A DNA stretch of 64,000 bases from JACMLD01 sp044227095 (GTDB taxonomy: Bacteria; Bacteroidota; Bacteroidia; Chitinophagales; Chitinophagaceae): contig JBGAFV010000001.1 in NCBI GenBank assembly GCA_044227095.1, positions 2,418,001 through 2,482,000 of the forward strand. Direction: 5' to 3'. The translations under genes and the position numbers were made by a program. The notes under the pieces were generated by a model. That model worked only from the letters and a program-made list of their open reading frames with translations. It made no database searches and was not told where the DNA came from. Below, in pieces: positions 35,450-44,762 of the stretch. Position 1 is the first letter of the stretch, and each line of letters starts with the position of its first letter.

Positions 35450-38400
35450 CGCTGCCGGTTTTGTTTGCCGCTTTTTGTTTTTCTCTTTCTTCCTGTTTTG
35501 CTTTTCTTTCAGCTCTTAATCGTTCTTTCTTTTTTGCACTCTGAAATATTTCGCGGAAACGGTTATAGTCTATAGTCATAATAAAACCTACGCCGGTTTC
35601 AATTACATATCCTTCAACAATTCCTACATAATCGTTTTTCCTGTAACCGCGTATCATGTATCGTCCATCTTTGCTTAACTGGTAATCAATTGAAACATTG
35701 CCCGCAATGTTAGCAACCTGCTGGCCTGAGTTCTGTGCACCCTCCAGTTCAAAATTGCTGCCAACAGTTACGGTTAACCGATCATTTAGCAGACGTTTTG
35801 AAAAATCCACATTTAAATCTGTTTTACTGATGCGTTGGCCGGTAGTATAATCTTCATCGGTTGAAATAACATCAAAGTTGATATCAACACCTCTTACAAG
35901 AGAAGTAGCAAGCTGGTTAAGCTGTTCGGTTAAGATTTTGCTTACGCTTGCACGGGCAAATGATTCGGGCGTCATACTTGCTCCGCTGCTCTGAAAAGGA
36001 TTTTCTGTTACAAACCTGGTGAGCAATAAAAGTGCAAATACCTGTTTGTTAAGTTCAGATGGTTCTTTACGGAGTTCGGTTAGTTTTTCATTTACCAGTT
36101 CAATAATATTTTTTGATACGGTATAATTTTTATTGTCTGGCAATACAATATCAAAGCTGATGTCTGGCTTCAGCAATTCACCTTTCATTTTCAAATCCAC
36201 TTCAAAAGGTAGTTTTTGGAGATAAGTATTGCGTATACTTGCAACGGAACCCTCAAGCTGATCTTTTACAAGATCCAGCGGTGCAGTATTGGCAATGTAC
36301 ACGGCTGTAATATCTACTTCTGCTTCTGTTGGTTCTCCTTTCCAAATTATTTTACTGCCTTTTTGTATATCAAATTTTCTTTTCAGCACATTGAATGAAA
36401 GATCATAAGAACCGCTTTCCAGTTCGTAAGAACCAGTTAATGTTATTTTACCACTGGGATCAATTCCTGCATTCAGCAACGCTTCGCCTTTTACGTTTAG
36501 CAAATCGCCATTGCCCTCATCAATTACCAGGCTTAGCTCGGCTTCTTTTTTTACTTCAATATTTACAGATACATCAAACCCTTTTGCTATTGCTTCATTA
36601 AGTGAGTCGTAAGGTGTGGTAAGTACAAAATCTGTTGGCGGTGCATTTTCATTTACAAATTTTACTATGCCTTCTCTTTCTTCTATGCCAGGTTCAGCTT
36701 GTGGCAAAACAACGGTGAGTTTTGTTTTATCATTAATGGTAAGACTGCCATCCACTACTGGTTGTGCTTCTGTACCTTTTATAGAAAGATTGGTGGTAAA
36801 ATACAATTGCCCATAATAAATTTTATTGTTCTTTTTTGTAGTGTTCAATGCATGAAAATCATTTGCCTTTGCAGTGAGGTCAAATTTATAATGCTGAAAA
36901 TCGGAAGTATAAGCCATTCCATCCAGCACTGCTTTATTGCCTGAAGAATCGATAATGGTAAATGTATCAAAGTGCACGCCTTCGGGTGTTACAGTTACTT
37001 TTTCCTGGTCTATGCTGAAGTAACTGTTAAGCATGCCCAGGTTAAAACGTGTTTTATTAAAATTAAGATCGCCATTTACCTGCGGTTTGTCAAGACTTCC
37101 TGTAACGGTTATCTTACCATTTACATCTCCTGTTGCATCACGAATAGCCTGGTTGCTTGCGCCTTCTATGCTATGTAAGTTTAGTTTCCTTATGTCTGCC
37201 ATAAGATCAAAGGAGCTTTGATTGTCTGGCTTAATAAAATAATTGCCTTTTAACTGAACATCATTGCCACGGCCGGTTAGCTGAACATCTGCAGCAAAGG
37301 TATTGGCAACTGTATTGTTTACCTGCAGGCGCAAATCCCCAAGCGTATCTTTACTCATAGAAAAATTGCTAACGGTAAGATCGCTTGTAAACGAAGGTTG
37401 CTTCATTAGGTTTTCCAGTTCAGCTTTTCCATTTATAACGCCATCAGCAAATAAAGAATCTGGTTTTATAAACGCAGTTATAGTGGAAAGCCTGAAGTCT
37501 TTAAAATTTACAGCTACAGGTGCATCAGGCGCAGGTGTGGCACTGTTGAGGGTTAGTAACTGATTGCCTTTGCCCAGTTCAAACTGGCGAATGTTTATGC
37601 CATTGCCATCATAAATAATTTTATTGGCTTTATTGATCGTCCATGCGTCGTAGTTCAGCATAAGACTGTCGGGCTTAATAGAAAATTCATATTCACCTTT
37701 TGAAGGTTGTTGCAGAAGACCTGGCAACCGGTATTTGTTTTTACCTGCTTTGTCTTTATTTAAAAGTGTAAAATCAATTTTATTATTGGCGATGCTGGCA
37801 TTAACGCTGGTTGAATAAATATTTAAGCTGCTTCCACTTTGAATATGCGCCACGTCCGCATTTACAAGTAATTTATTATTACGTGCAACAGCATTAAACT
37901 GCAGGTTATTGATTTTATTGGTACCGTTTATAATAAGCGGCGCATCTGCTTTTGCCTGCCAGCCATCTGTATTGCTAAAGTGACTTTGCAGGGTAATGTC
38001 TTTCATACTATCAAGTTGCGGTACAAATGCTTTTAACAATGGCTTATTGGTAACAGTAGCATTCAATGTAAAATCATACGGATCTGTTTTTACAAGACTG
38101 CTATCCGGCACTCTTGAAAAATAAGGTTCCATTGCCTGTTTAAAAACACTGCCCATCTGCGTTAGTTTGTACTTTCCACTTAACTGCAGCATAGCTATAT
38201 CGCTTCTGAGGTGTACAAACTGGCCGCTATCTTTTTGGCCTGCGGCAAGCTCAATCGTATCCATTGGAATACGTTTCTGGTTATTAATCAAAACAGATTT
38301 TGTAACCAGCAGATCGCCTTTTAAGCTGTCGGGGTTAGTAACCGGAAAGTTGGCAGTAATATTTCCCTTGTAAAAAAGTGTATCTGTTGTAAGGTGTAGC

Positions 38401-40562
38401 GGCAAAGTCCTGAGTGTGTCTACCTGCATGGTTAGTGTGAGAGAAGGATATTCAGTTACAAAATTGCCAGCAGCATCAAGCGAGAGAGAAACATTGGGGT
38501 CACGTATAGCTGCAACCGCTTTTAATTGCTGGTTGGCAATTGTTCCGTCTATTGTAAAATGCTGGTAATTGTATTGTTTTAATTCAGCGGAATGTACAAT
38601 GCCATGTAGCCTTGCATTTGCATATTTGGGATCGTACCCTTTTCCTTTTGCTGAAAGGTTTGCTGTAATTACACCGAAAGTCTTGGAAGTATCTTTCAGC
38701 AATACACCCAGGTTTAATTTATTTGTTGATATGGCAAGATCATACAAAACATTTCTTTTGTCTGTAAATTTTGATGCTGTTCCTTTTACAGTAGCATCGC
38801 CAAGAGAAGAAGTTAAATGTAAATCTGTAGCAATTGCATTCATGCCACCTTTAAACTTTCCTGCTATGCTAAATTTGTCTGGCAGGTTTATATTGTCTGG
38901 AAGTGTTTTTGGAGGTATAATAGCGAGTATATCTTTTTTTGTACTGCTGATGTTTTTAATGGCCAGGTCTGCATAAAACTTTTTAGGGTCGGTTGCGTTT
39001 TTAATTGTTCCAGATAGATCCAGCTTTGTATTTTGAAAACCGCTGAATTGTAAGTTGGCTATAGTAAGATTTGCAAGTGTTCCCTTCATGCGTGTGTTTA
39101 TAAAATAAACAGCATTCGGATTTTTTAATGCAGGTTGTTTTGCAAGAAACGGTGCAAAGGTTAGTATGTCTTTTGTAAGTATCCGGCTGTTCTGCAAATC
39201 AACATCAATCTTCATTTTTGATGGGTCTTTCTGTACAGCTTCAATAGAAGGATAATCAATTACAATTGATTTCTGAATAGAACTGCCCGGCGTTTGAATA
39301 CTTAAATCTTTTACATAAGCCTTGTTATTGGCGTATAAAAAATTTGTACTGAAATTAGTTAGCACAAAACCGCTTTGTTCCTGCAGGCTGCCTTTTGTAA
39401 CTTTTCCGGAAATAGAGTCTTTGCCGTATTGCAGATCTTTTACGGCTATATTCAGTTTAGTAGCATTGATGTGCGCAAAGTCCATCCCGCTTTTTTGCCG
39501 GGGCTTGCTGTCATCATCAAACTTAATATTGTTATCAGTAAAAGAGGTGTTGGTTACCATCAGGCGCCAACCAGCATTGGCAGAATCAATAACGGGCCCA
39601 GCTTTACTGGTTAGCACAGTTGCTGTTTCTTTTTTACCAATTCTTACAGATGCTGTTGTTTTGTTTAGCTGAATTTCATTCAGTTCAATCAATTGTTTTT
39701 CTAAATCAAATGTGCGCACATCTCCTTTAAACGCTCCTAACTGTATATTACTGTACAAAGCAGAAACCGTATTGCGATAATCAAGCGATATATCTGTTAG
39801 GTTTATTTTTTTAAGTGCTAACTGCAAAGGATTTGGCTGCCCAATTTTTTTTATGGCTTCCGTATTTTCTTCTGGTGTTTGCAATGCTTTGTTTTGGTAA
39901 ATGCGTGCCCTTACGCCACTCATTTCAATCTCGGGGATGCTATACATCATTTTGTTCAGGTCCAGCTTATCAATGGTAGTATTGCTGTGGGTTATCCATA
40001 CTTCCATATCGTTGCCGGTTACCACATCATTGTATACCAACCTTACGTTGTTCAGTAATAATTTATTGAGCGATATTTTTAAAGTGCTGGTATCTGTGTT
40101 TTTTACAGCCGTTGTGTCTTTTGAAGCAAATGCGTCGGCAATAAATTGAAAATTGAAAGTTGTATCGGGCAGTTGCCTTTTTATTTTTGCTGTTATGCCT
40201 TCCAGTTCAATGCTATTAACGGCAATTTCACTGTGGAGCAATTTCCACATGTTCATATTTACTTTCAGCTTGTTTCCCGAAAGCAACGTATCTTTTTCTA
40301 AGTCTTCAATATAAATATTGCCAAGTTCTGCCGTTTGTGGAAAGCCAATATAGAGTTTGCCTATAACAACTTTTGTTTTCAGCTTATCAGAAAGATAAGT
40401 TTGCGCTTTTTTGCGGGCCAGGTTTTGTACATAAGGCGTTTGTACCAATACTATTATTAGCGCAAGTAAAATAAAGAGGATAAGTAAAATGGTAAGCAGA
40501 AGCCTGCCCAGCCGCCTCAGCAAAGATCGCGGTGCAGTGTTAACAGGCTTAGTAGACGACAT
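35442..40562 (-). CDS. tamB: TamB-like translocation/assembly protein (1706 aa)
   Basis: A very large inner-membrane-anchored periplasmic protein: N-terminal membrane helix (LLLTILLILFILLALIIVLVQ, about 19-40), ~1300 residues of repeating beta-strands forming the predicted hydrophobic groove, and the C-terminal DUF490/TamB domain (LNKQVFALLLLTRFVTENPF, VDINFDVISTDEDYTTGQRISKTDLNVDFSKRLLNDRLTV). The extreme C-terminus is highly basic (QSAKKKERLRAERKAKQEEREK). It bridges inner and outer membrane with the overlapping TamL. Plus-strand frames inside it are shadows. Length is at the upper end for TamB proteins, usual for this phylum. Confidence 0.93.
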   Translation of the reverse strand: MSSTKPVNTAPRSLLRRLGRLLLTILLILFILLALIIVLVQTPYVQNLARKKAQTYLSDKLKTKVVIGKLYIGFPQTAELGNIYIEDLEKDTLLSGNKLKVNMNMWKLLHSEIAVNSIELEGITAKIKRQLPDTTFNFQFIADAFASKDTTAVKNTDTSTLKISLNKLLLNNVRLVYNDVVTGNDMEVWITHSNTTIDKLDLNKMMYSIPEIEMSGVRARIYQNKALQTPEENTEAIKKIGQPNPLQLALKKINLTDISLDYRNTVSALYSNIQLGAFKGDVRTFDLEKQLIELNEIQLNKTTASVRIGKKETATVLTSKAGPVIDSANAGWRLMVTNTSFTDNNIKFDDDSKPRQKSGMDFAHINATKLNIAVKDLQYGKDSISGKVTKGSLQEQSGFVLTNFSTNFLYANNKAYVKDLSIQTPGSSIQKSIVIDYPSIEAVQKDPSKMKIDVDLQNSRILTKDILTFAPFLAKQPALKNPNAVYFINTRMKGTLANLTIANLQFSGFQNTKLDLSGTIKNATDPKKFYADLAIKNISSTKKDILAIIPPKTLPDNINLPDKFSIAGKFKGGMNAIATDLHLTSSLGDATVKGTASKFTDKRNVLYDLAISTNKLNLGVLLKDTSKTFGVITANLSAKGKGYDPKYANARLHGIVHSAELKQYNYQHFTIDGTIANQQLKAVAAIRDPNVSLSLDAAGNFVTEYPSLTLTMQVDTLRTLPLHLTTDTLFYKGNITANFPVTNPDSLKGDLLVTKSVLINNQKRIPMDTIELAAGQKDSGQFVHLRSDIAMLQLSGKYKLTQMGSVFKQAMEPYFSRVPDSSLVKTDPYDFTLNATVTNKPLLKAFVPQLDSMKDITLQSHFSNTDGWQAKADAPLIINGTNKINNLQFNAVARNNKLLVNADVAHIQSGSSLNIYSTSVNASIANNKIDFTLLNKDKAGKNKYRLPGLLQQPSKGEYEFSIKPDSLMLNYDAWTINKANKIIYDGNGINIRQFELGKGNQLLTLNSATPAPDAPVAVNFKDFRLSTITAFIKPDSLFADGVINGKAELENLMKQPSFTSDLTVSNFSMSKDTLGDLRLQVNNTVANTFAADVQLTGRGNDVQLKGNYFIKPDNQSSFDLMADIRKLNLHSIEGASNQAIRDATGDVNGKITVTGSLDKPQVNGDLNFNKTRFNLGMLNSYFSIDQEKVTVTPEGVHFDTFTIIDSSGNKAVLDGMAYTSDFQHYKFDLTAKANDFHALNTTKKNNKIYYGQLYFTTNLSIKGTEAQPVVDGSLTINDKTKLTVVLPQAEPGIEEREGIVKFVNENAPPTDFVLTTPYDSLNEAIAKGFDVSVNIEVKKEAELSLVIDEGNGDLLNVKGEALLNAGIDPSGKITLTGSYELESGSYDLSFNVLKRKFDIQKGSKIIWKGEPTEAEVDITAVYIANTAPLDLVKDQLEGSVASIRNTYLQKLPFEVDLKMKGELLKPDISFDIVLPDNKNYTVSKNIIELVNEKLTELRKEPSELNKQVFALLLLTRFVTENPFQSSGASMTPESFARASVSKILTEQLNQLATSLVRGVDINFDVISTDEDYTTGQRISKTDLNVDFSKRLLNDRLTVTVGSNFELEGAQNSGQQVANIAGNVSIDYQLSKDGRYMIRGYRKNDYVGIVEGYVIETGVGFIMTIDYNRFREIFQSAKKKERLRAERKAKQEEREKQKAANKTGSDE

Positions 40563-40686
40563 AAATTGATTAGCTTCTGAATATAAATGTAAAGATACTA
40601 TAGCAATACAAAAGCCAGTCCATATTTGCGGTGTAACGGCTTAATTGTCAACTATAATGCGGGAAATATAGAAAGAAATAATGGCT

Positions 40687-41805
40687 TTAAATGAATTGCT
40701 TTAAAATTTTCATCAGCACCCGCTCTTCCTGGGTAAAACCTGCCTTATTATCCGGTTTTTCAATATTGTCCAGTTCTTTCATGTAAGCGGTTAAATTATT
40801 CTGTTCATACAATTGTAACAGTGCCGGGTGAACGTAATATTTTTTGCAAACCGTGCGGGTATTGCCCAGTTTTTTGCTTACCTCATCAAGCGCCGCAACA
40901 ATGTTTTTCTTGTTTTCTGTTGCATTTACTGCTTCGCCCAAAGAACGAAAAGCCTGCAAGGCATGAACGGAGCCTGCCCAAGTTCTAAAATCTTTTGCGC
41001 TGTAATCACTACCTGCCGCATCGTGTATATACTGGTTTACCATCCCTGAATCAATTGATTTGCGGGTGCCGTCTGCATCGTAATACTGAAACAATTCCTT
41101 GCCCGGTATATCGCGGCACTGCTTTACCATTTTCGCCAGTCTTTTATTTTTTAGCGAGATATTATGTTCAATTCCTTTTTTTCCTTTAAAAGTAAAAATC
41201 ATTTTATCCCCTGTAATGGCCACGTGTTTGTCTTTAAGCGTTGTTAACCCATAAGAACCGTTTGCTTTTTCATATTCATTGCTGCCAATGCGTATATAGG
41301 TTCTTTCCATTAAGCTAATTACGGTGGCCAATACTTTTTCGCGGGTAAGTTCTTTTACAGCCAAATCATTTTCTAATTTTAAGCGAAGCTGCGGCAACTG
41401 TTTGCCAAACTCATAGAGGCGATGAAATTTTGTTTCATTTCTCAGTTTGTTCCAGAGTTCGTGATAGCGGTATTGTTTTCTTTTTCGCAAGTCGAGTCCT
41501 GTTGCCTGAATATGGCCATTGTCAACAGGGCATATCCATACATTTACCCAGGCGGGTGGTATTACCAGTTTATGTATGCGTTCAATTTCTTTTTTTGTTT
41601 TTACAGGTTTAGAAGCCATGTAATACGCAAAGCCTTTGCCCTTTTTTATCCTGCTAATTCCAGGCTCGCTGTCTTTTACGTACAACAGGTTGGCAGCAAC
41701 GGCAGCTTCTTCATAGTCCTTATCAACTTTCAAAAAATCTTTGTGCTTTAGCGAAGGGGCAACAGCATCCATATTCTCATTTTGCAGAAACTGTTGAAAA
41801 TACAA
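40687..41805 (-). CDS. DNA topoisomerase IB (poxvirus-like, 372 aa)
   Basis: A type IB topoisomerase that relaxes supercoils through a 3'-phosphotyrosine. Motifs visible: IPPAWVNVWICPVDNGHIQATGLDLRKRKQYRYH (N-terminal domain), RTYIRIGSNEYEKANGSYGLTTL with catalytic Arg near 172, the FKGKKG loop with Lys, DFRTWAGSVHAL with Arg 274, and NTRTVCKKYYVHP with the nucleophile Y324 (or Y323). All catalytic residues are present. The N-terminal start could be an internal Met (e.g. residue 12). The gene is solitary, transcribed away from the repeat-rich spacer at 41.8-42.2 kb. Confidence 0.95.
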   Translation of the reverse strand: MYFQQFLQNENMDAVAPSLKHKDFLKVDKDYEEAAVAANLLYVKDSEPGISRIKKGKGFAYYMASKPVKTKKEIERIHKLVIPPAWVNVWICPVDNGHIQATGLDLRKRKQYRYHELWNKLRNETKFHRLYEFGKQLPQLRLKLENDLAVKELTREKVLATVISLMERTYIRIGSNEYEKANGSYGLTTLKDKHVAITGDKMIFTFKGKKGIEHNISLKNKRLAKMVKQCRDIPGKELFQYYDADGTRKSIDSGMVNQYIHDAAGSDYSAKDFRTWAGSVHALQAFRSLGEAVNATENKKNIVAALDEVSKKLGNTRTVCKKYYVHPALLQLYEQNNLTAYMKELDNIEKPDNKAGFTQEERVLMKILKQFI

Positions 41806-41868
41806 TGCCAGTAAAATTTGTGGAGTTTTTTGTGCGTAGTAATTTTTGTTACCGGCATTTGAACCACG

Positions 41869-42003
41869 ATGGGCTTTTATTGCCCGCCCGGATGAACAAA
41901 CAAAAATTTATTTTTCATCCGTTCGGACGGGCGTCGCACACTTGTACTTTTGAGAAACGATGGGCATTACCCATCGCTAAGAGTACAACGCCCTTACAGG
42001 GCT
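41869..42003. repeat. Hairpin-rich dispersed repeat element
   Basis: Three inverted repeats lie in series. First, GCCCG...GGATGAA near 41882-41896 pairs imperfectly with TTCATCC...CGGGC near 41914-41932. Second, CGATGGG (41958-41964)/CCCATCG (41970-41976) sits inside a longer stem with outer arms TGTAC (41943-41947)/GTACA (41983-41987). Third, GCCCT (41990-41994) pairs with AGGGC (41998-42002). The segment 41931-41947 reappears inverted at 43303-43319. It resembles a structured intergenic repeat family, with no coding capacity. Confidence 0.7.
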
Positions 42004-42073
42004 ATGTAAATGTTTCAATAATTAAAATCATTCTAATCTTCATAATCATAAAAATCAGCGTTCCATTTCAGAG

Positions 42074-42178
42074 ACTTGAAGCTAACGGCTTGCAGCTTAC
42101 AGCTTGCAACTTACGGCTTGTAGCTTGCAGCTTCCAACTTGCAGCTTACATCTCACAGCCCCCAACTCACTTCCCAAA
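42074..42178. repeat. Heptad tandem repeat (about 15 units) at the 3' end of the DUF6807 gene
   Basis: The 7-bp units run without interruption: ACTTGAA, GCTAACG, GCTTGCA, GCTTACA, GCTTGCA, ACTTACG, GCTTGTA, GCTTGCA, GCTTCCA, ACTTGCA, GCTTACA and weaker copies to about 42178. The last units include the stop codon of the minus-strand gene (42167-42169). The core AGCT is shared with the array at 43360. Confidence 0.85.
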
Positions 42179-43207
42179 CTGATCCGCCAGTATATCTGTT
42201 TCCCTGTTGCTGATTGTTTTATCGCCGTTTTCTACAACTATCCTGTAACGAAAAGTAACTGACTCACCTTTTTTCAATTGCAGGTTTTTAGTTGATTTGC
42301 CATTGGTAAATATTTTTTCTCCCAATGGATTAGCTGCAAATAAACCATAGCCACGTGCATGCCAGAATGTAGGATAATTAGGATTCTTAGGATGATCAAT
42401 AATTACAACACTAACAGAATCTTTTCCCATTTTGCCATACACTTTGCACCACCTGCCTCGTGTACTCCATGCAGCATCGCCCATTTTTCCTTCGCTGGTA
42501 ATGTAGTTGCCATTGGCAATACTGTCTTTGCTTGCTTTTACAACAGTTACTATCCCTTTATCATCAGTAAATTTTTTGTCTTCCATTGTTGGCATTTCCA
42601 AAGCATGCGCAAGCCGTAAACCTAGAAAACCATCTTTGGCATCATTAAATACAACTTGTTCTGCTGCTGCTTTTAAAGTTGTGATGCGATCGATTATGCG
42701 TAGCGGGCCAGTTCCGCTAAATTCAAATGTGGTAGTTTCTTCCAGTAGTGTTTCGTTTTGCTGATTGGTCCAGTTAGCACGATAGGTTAATAAGCCTTTG
42801 GTACCGTCTTTTGTTTTTACATCCTGGTTTGTTTTTATCCAGCCATAATTTTTCTTTTTCTCTGCGGGTATAGCAAAAGAGTTGTTCCAGAAATCGAGTC
42901 CGTTTACATTTTCAAAATTTAACCAGGTACCAATATGGTGCGGATGATCTGTAGGATCTCCGGGTTGCGGATTTAATGGATAGCCTCTTGTTACAACAGT
43001 TCCATTTGCAGCATAAATAGGATAGAGCACTGGTTTTTCCAATGTATCGGGATAAAAGAAACTGGTGAATGGTTTATTGCCAATAAGCACATTAATGCGG
43101 TTATTGTCTTTTTCTTTTACAAGTTTTACCATTTGCTGTTGTGCAGTTAATGAAGAAAAACCAAGTGATGCAATGGCCAGTAACAAAGAAGATCTAAGGA
43201 CTTTCAT
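42167..43207 (-). CDS. DUF6807 (PmoA-like) exported protein (346 aa)
   Basis: The start at 43207 gives a signal peptide MKVLRSSLLLAIASLGFSSLTAQ; four further upstream codons are possible but unlikely. Diagnostic segments are GDPTDHPHHIGTWLNFENVNGLDFWNN and WSTRGRWCKVYGKMGKDSVSVVIIDHPKNPNYPTFWHARGYGLFAANPLG, which match the family once called PmoA (methane oxygenase) and now DUF6807. Despite the old name these are beta-sandwich proteins found in sugar-utilisation loci. It lies downstream of a Tat-exported Gfo/Idh/MocA oxidoreductase on the same strand, a common partnership. The catalytic role is not established. Confidence 0.85.
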   Translation of the reverse strand: MKVLRSSLLLAIASLGFSSLTAQQQMVKLVKEKDNNRINVLIGNKPFTSFFYPDTLEKPVLYPIYAANGTVVTRGYPLNPQPGDPTDHPHHIGTWLNFENVNGLDFWNNSFAIPAEKKKNYGWIKTNQDVKTKDGTKGLLTYRANWTNQQNETLLEETTTFEFSGTGPLRIIDRITTLKAAAEQVVFNDAKDGFLGLRLAHALEMPTMEDKKFTDDKGIVTVVKASKDSIANGNYITSEGKMGDAAWSTRGRWCKVYGKMGKDSVSVVIIDHPKNPNYPTFWHARGYGLFAANPLGEKIFTNGKSTKNLQLKKGESVTFRYRIVVENGDKTISNRETDILADQFGK

Positions 43208-43229
43208 GTGTGTAAACAATTTTTAAAAT

Positions 43230-43260
43230 TTCGGGAATACATTGCTAGTGTATTCCCGAA
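43230..43260 (-). terminator. Strong hairpin upstream of the DUF6807 gene
   Basis: A perfect 12-bp stem (43230-43241 with 43249-43260) with a seven-base loop. On the minus strand it is followed by ATTTTAAAAATT, a weak T-tract, and by the DUF6807 start 22 bases later. It may terminate the Gfo/Idh transcript or act as leader attenuator or operator. Confidence 0.5.
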
Positions 43261-43302
43261 GCAGAATGATTTATATTTTTTGTCGCCTAAAAAAGATATA
43301 CA

Positions 43303-43319
43303 GTACAAGTGTGCGACGC
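43303..43319. repeat. Inverted copy of a 17-bp repeat segment
   Basis: GTACAAGTGTGCGACGC here is the exact reverse complement of 41931-41947. The two copies flank the DUF6807 gene in opposite orientation, 1.36 kb apart. Confidence 0.75.
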
Positions 43320-43359
43320 AACGATGTTAAATAGTGGTAATAATGTTCGACCCAAAACT

Positions 43360-43401
43360 AATAGCTAACAGCTAATAGCTCGTAGCTAAACGCTCAAAGC
43401 T
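43360..43401. repeat. Heptad tandem repeat at the 3' end of the Gfo/Idh gene
   Basis: Six 7-bp units: AATAGCT, AACAGCT, AATAGCT, CGTAGCT, AAACGCT, CAAAGCT. The array stops two bases from the stop codon of the minus-strand oxidoreductase gene (43404). It has the same period and AGCT core as the array at 42074-42178. Confidence 0.8.
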
Positions 43402-43403
43402 TC

Positions 43404-44762
43404 TTAATATTTAAACACCTTTCCGCCCACCATTACTTCCTGTGTAGCTTCATCAAACGTAGAGCGATAGCCGGTATGTGCTGCAGCTGTTGTCATAATG
43501 TTTGCAATAGAATGGCTGTAACCAGCTTCTACCGGTGCATTAGGTTGTTTGCGGCTGCGTACACATTCCATCCAATTGCGTACATGGTTGCTCGTTAGTG
43601 TGTCTCCGCCTGTATTGGCAGATGCTACTACAGTTTCTGTATTGGCAAGACTAGTTTCTGGCAATAGGTTTTCTTTCATGTTCATTGCACCGGCCATTCT
43701 TGCTGTAAGTCCGCCTTTTGGAGAAACTTTATTGGTAATGAGATTAAGTTCGCCACCGTTAGAGTAATAGATCTCTGCAGGGTTTTCATCGCCATTGTCC
43801 ATGCGTGAACCAAATGTAACCTGGAAGCCAGAGGAAAGATCGTTTAACGGACCATAATCCATTACTGCAGTAATGGTATCCCAGTTTCTTCTTCCGTCTT
43901 TCCACATATAAATACCGCCGTTGGCAACAACGCTGCGTGGGTGTGGCAAACCACTAAACCAATGCACAGTGTCTATCTGGTGGCTCATCCACTGACCGGG
44001 TAAACCGGAAGAGTACGGCCAGAACAAACGATATTCAAGATAAATGCGTGGATCAAATTTTTCGTAAGGGCGGTTAAGAATAAAACGTTTCCAGTCTGTA
44101 TCTTCTTCTTTTAGTTTATCAAGCAATGCAACCCTGCGCCAGCGGCCTGGTTGGTTTACATTCCAGGTAAGTTCTACCATTTTTATATCGCCAAATTTTC
44201 CGGAGCGTATAAAATCATTAGCTGCATGGTAGTTGGCGCCGCTTCTGCGCTGAGAGCCTATCTGTACAATTTTGTTTGATTCTTTAACAGCTTTCAATGC
44301 AGCACGGTTATCTTCCATTGTTTCTGCAAATGGTTTTTCTACATAAGCATCGCAACCAGCTTTTACAGCCTGTATGCAATGTTGTGCATGCTGAAAATCT
44401 GCAGTGCTAATGAATACTGCATCGGCCAGTTTCTTATCGTATAGTTCTTCGTTATTGCGGCAGGCAGTAACATCATGCCCCATTTTTTCTTTCCATACAG
44501 CAGCGCCTTCTTCACGTCTTAGTTTCCAGATATCAGATACAGCCACCACATCAAAATTCAGTTCTTTATAGTGGTTCATAAAACTTGGTATATGGCTGCC
44601 TTTGTGCCTGTCTGAAAAACCTACAACGCCTACACGTACACGATCATTAGCACCAATAATTCTGTTATAGCTTTTTGCACCAAAAACCGCTGGTGCACCA
44701 AGGTAAAATCCGGCTGAGCCCATTGCGGCCTGTTTTATAAAATTGCGTCTGGATTGTGGCAT
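43404..44762 (-). CDS. Gfo/Idh/MocA-family oxidoreductase, Tat-exported (452 aa)
   Basis: An NAD(P)-dependent sugar oxidoreductase-like protein. The N-terminus MPQSRRNFIKQAAMGSAGFYLGAPAVFGA is a twin-arginine signal, indicating folded export. A Rossmann motif (VRVGVVGFSDRHKGSHI, 42-58) and the family Glu-Lys-Pro motif at 142-144 (YVEKPFAETM) are intact. The C-terminal domain contains the usual PGQWMSHQIDTVHWF helix. Members of this exported group accompany polysaccharide-degrading genes and act on sugar derivatives. The adjacent DUF6807 gene on the same strand supports that. Confidence 0.93.
   Translation of the reverse strand: MPQSRRNFIKQAAMGSAGFYLGAPAVFGAKSYNRIIGANDRVRVGVVGFSDRHKGSHIPSFMNHYKELNFDVVAVSDIWKLRREEGAAVWKEKMGHDVTACRNNEELYDKKLADAVFISTADFQHAQHCIQAVKAGCDAYVEKPFAETMEDNRAALKAVKESNKIVQIGSQRRSGANYHAANDFIRSGKFGDIKMVELTWNVNQPGRWRRVALLDKLKEEDTDWKRFILNRPYEKFDPRIYLEYRLFWPYSSGLPGQWMSHQIDTVHWFSGLPHPRSVVANGGIYMWKDGRRNWDTITAVMDYGPLNDLSSGFQVTFGSRMDNGDENPAEIYYSNGGELNLITNKVSPKGGLTARMAGAMNMKENLLPETSLANTETVVASANTGGDTLTSNHVRNWMECVRSRKQPNAPVEAGYSHSIANIMTTAAAHTGYRSTFDEATQEVMVGGKVFKY

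Noticed and set aside
36216..40149. Many plus-strand frames inside tamB (up to 135 codons)
   Set aside because: They lie antisense to a continuous 1706-codon gene with clear TamB domains, have no recognisable motifs, and start and stop irregularly; they are shadows.
41805..42182. Plus-strand 125-codon frame crossing the repeat element and the heptad array
   Set aside because: It consists mainly of repeat DNA, and the C-terminal part is a translation of the heptads.
42074..43401. Possible CRISPR arrays in the repeat-rich region
   Set aside because: The repeats are 7-bp units without spacers, and no cas genes are present.
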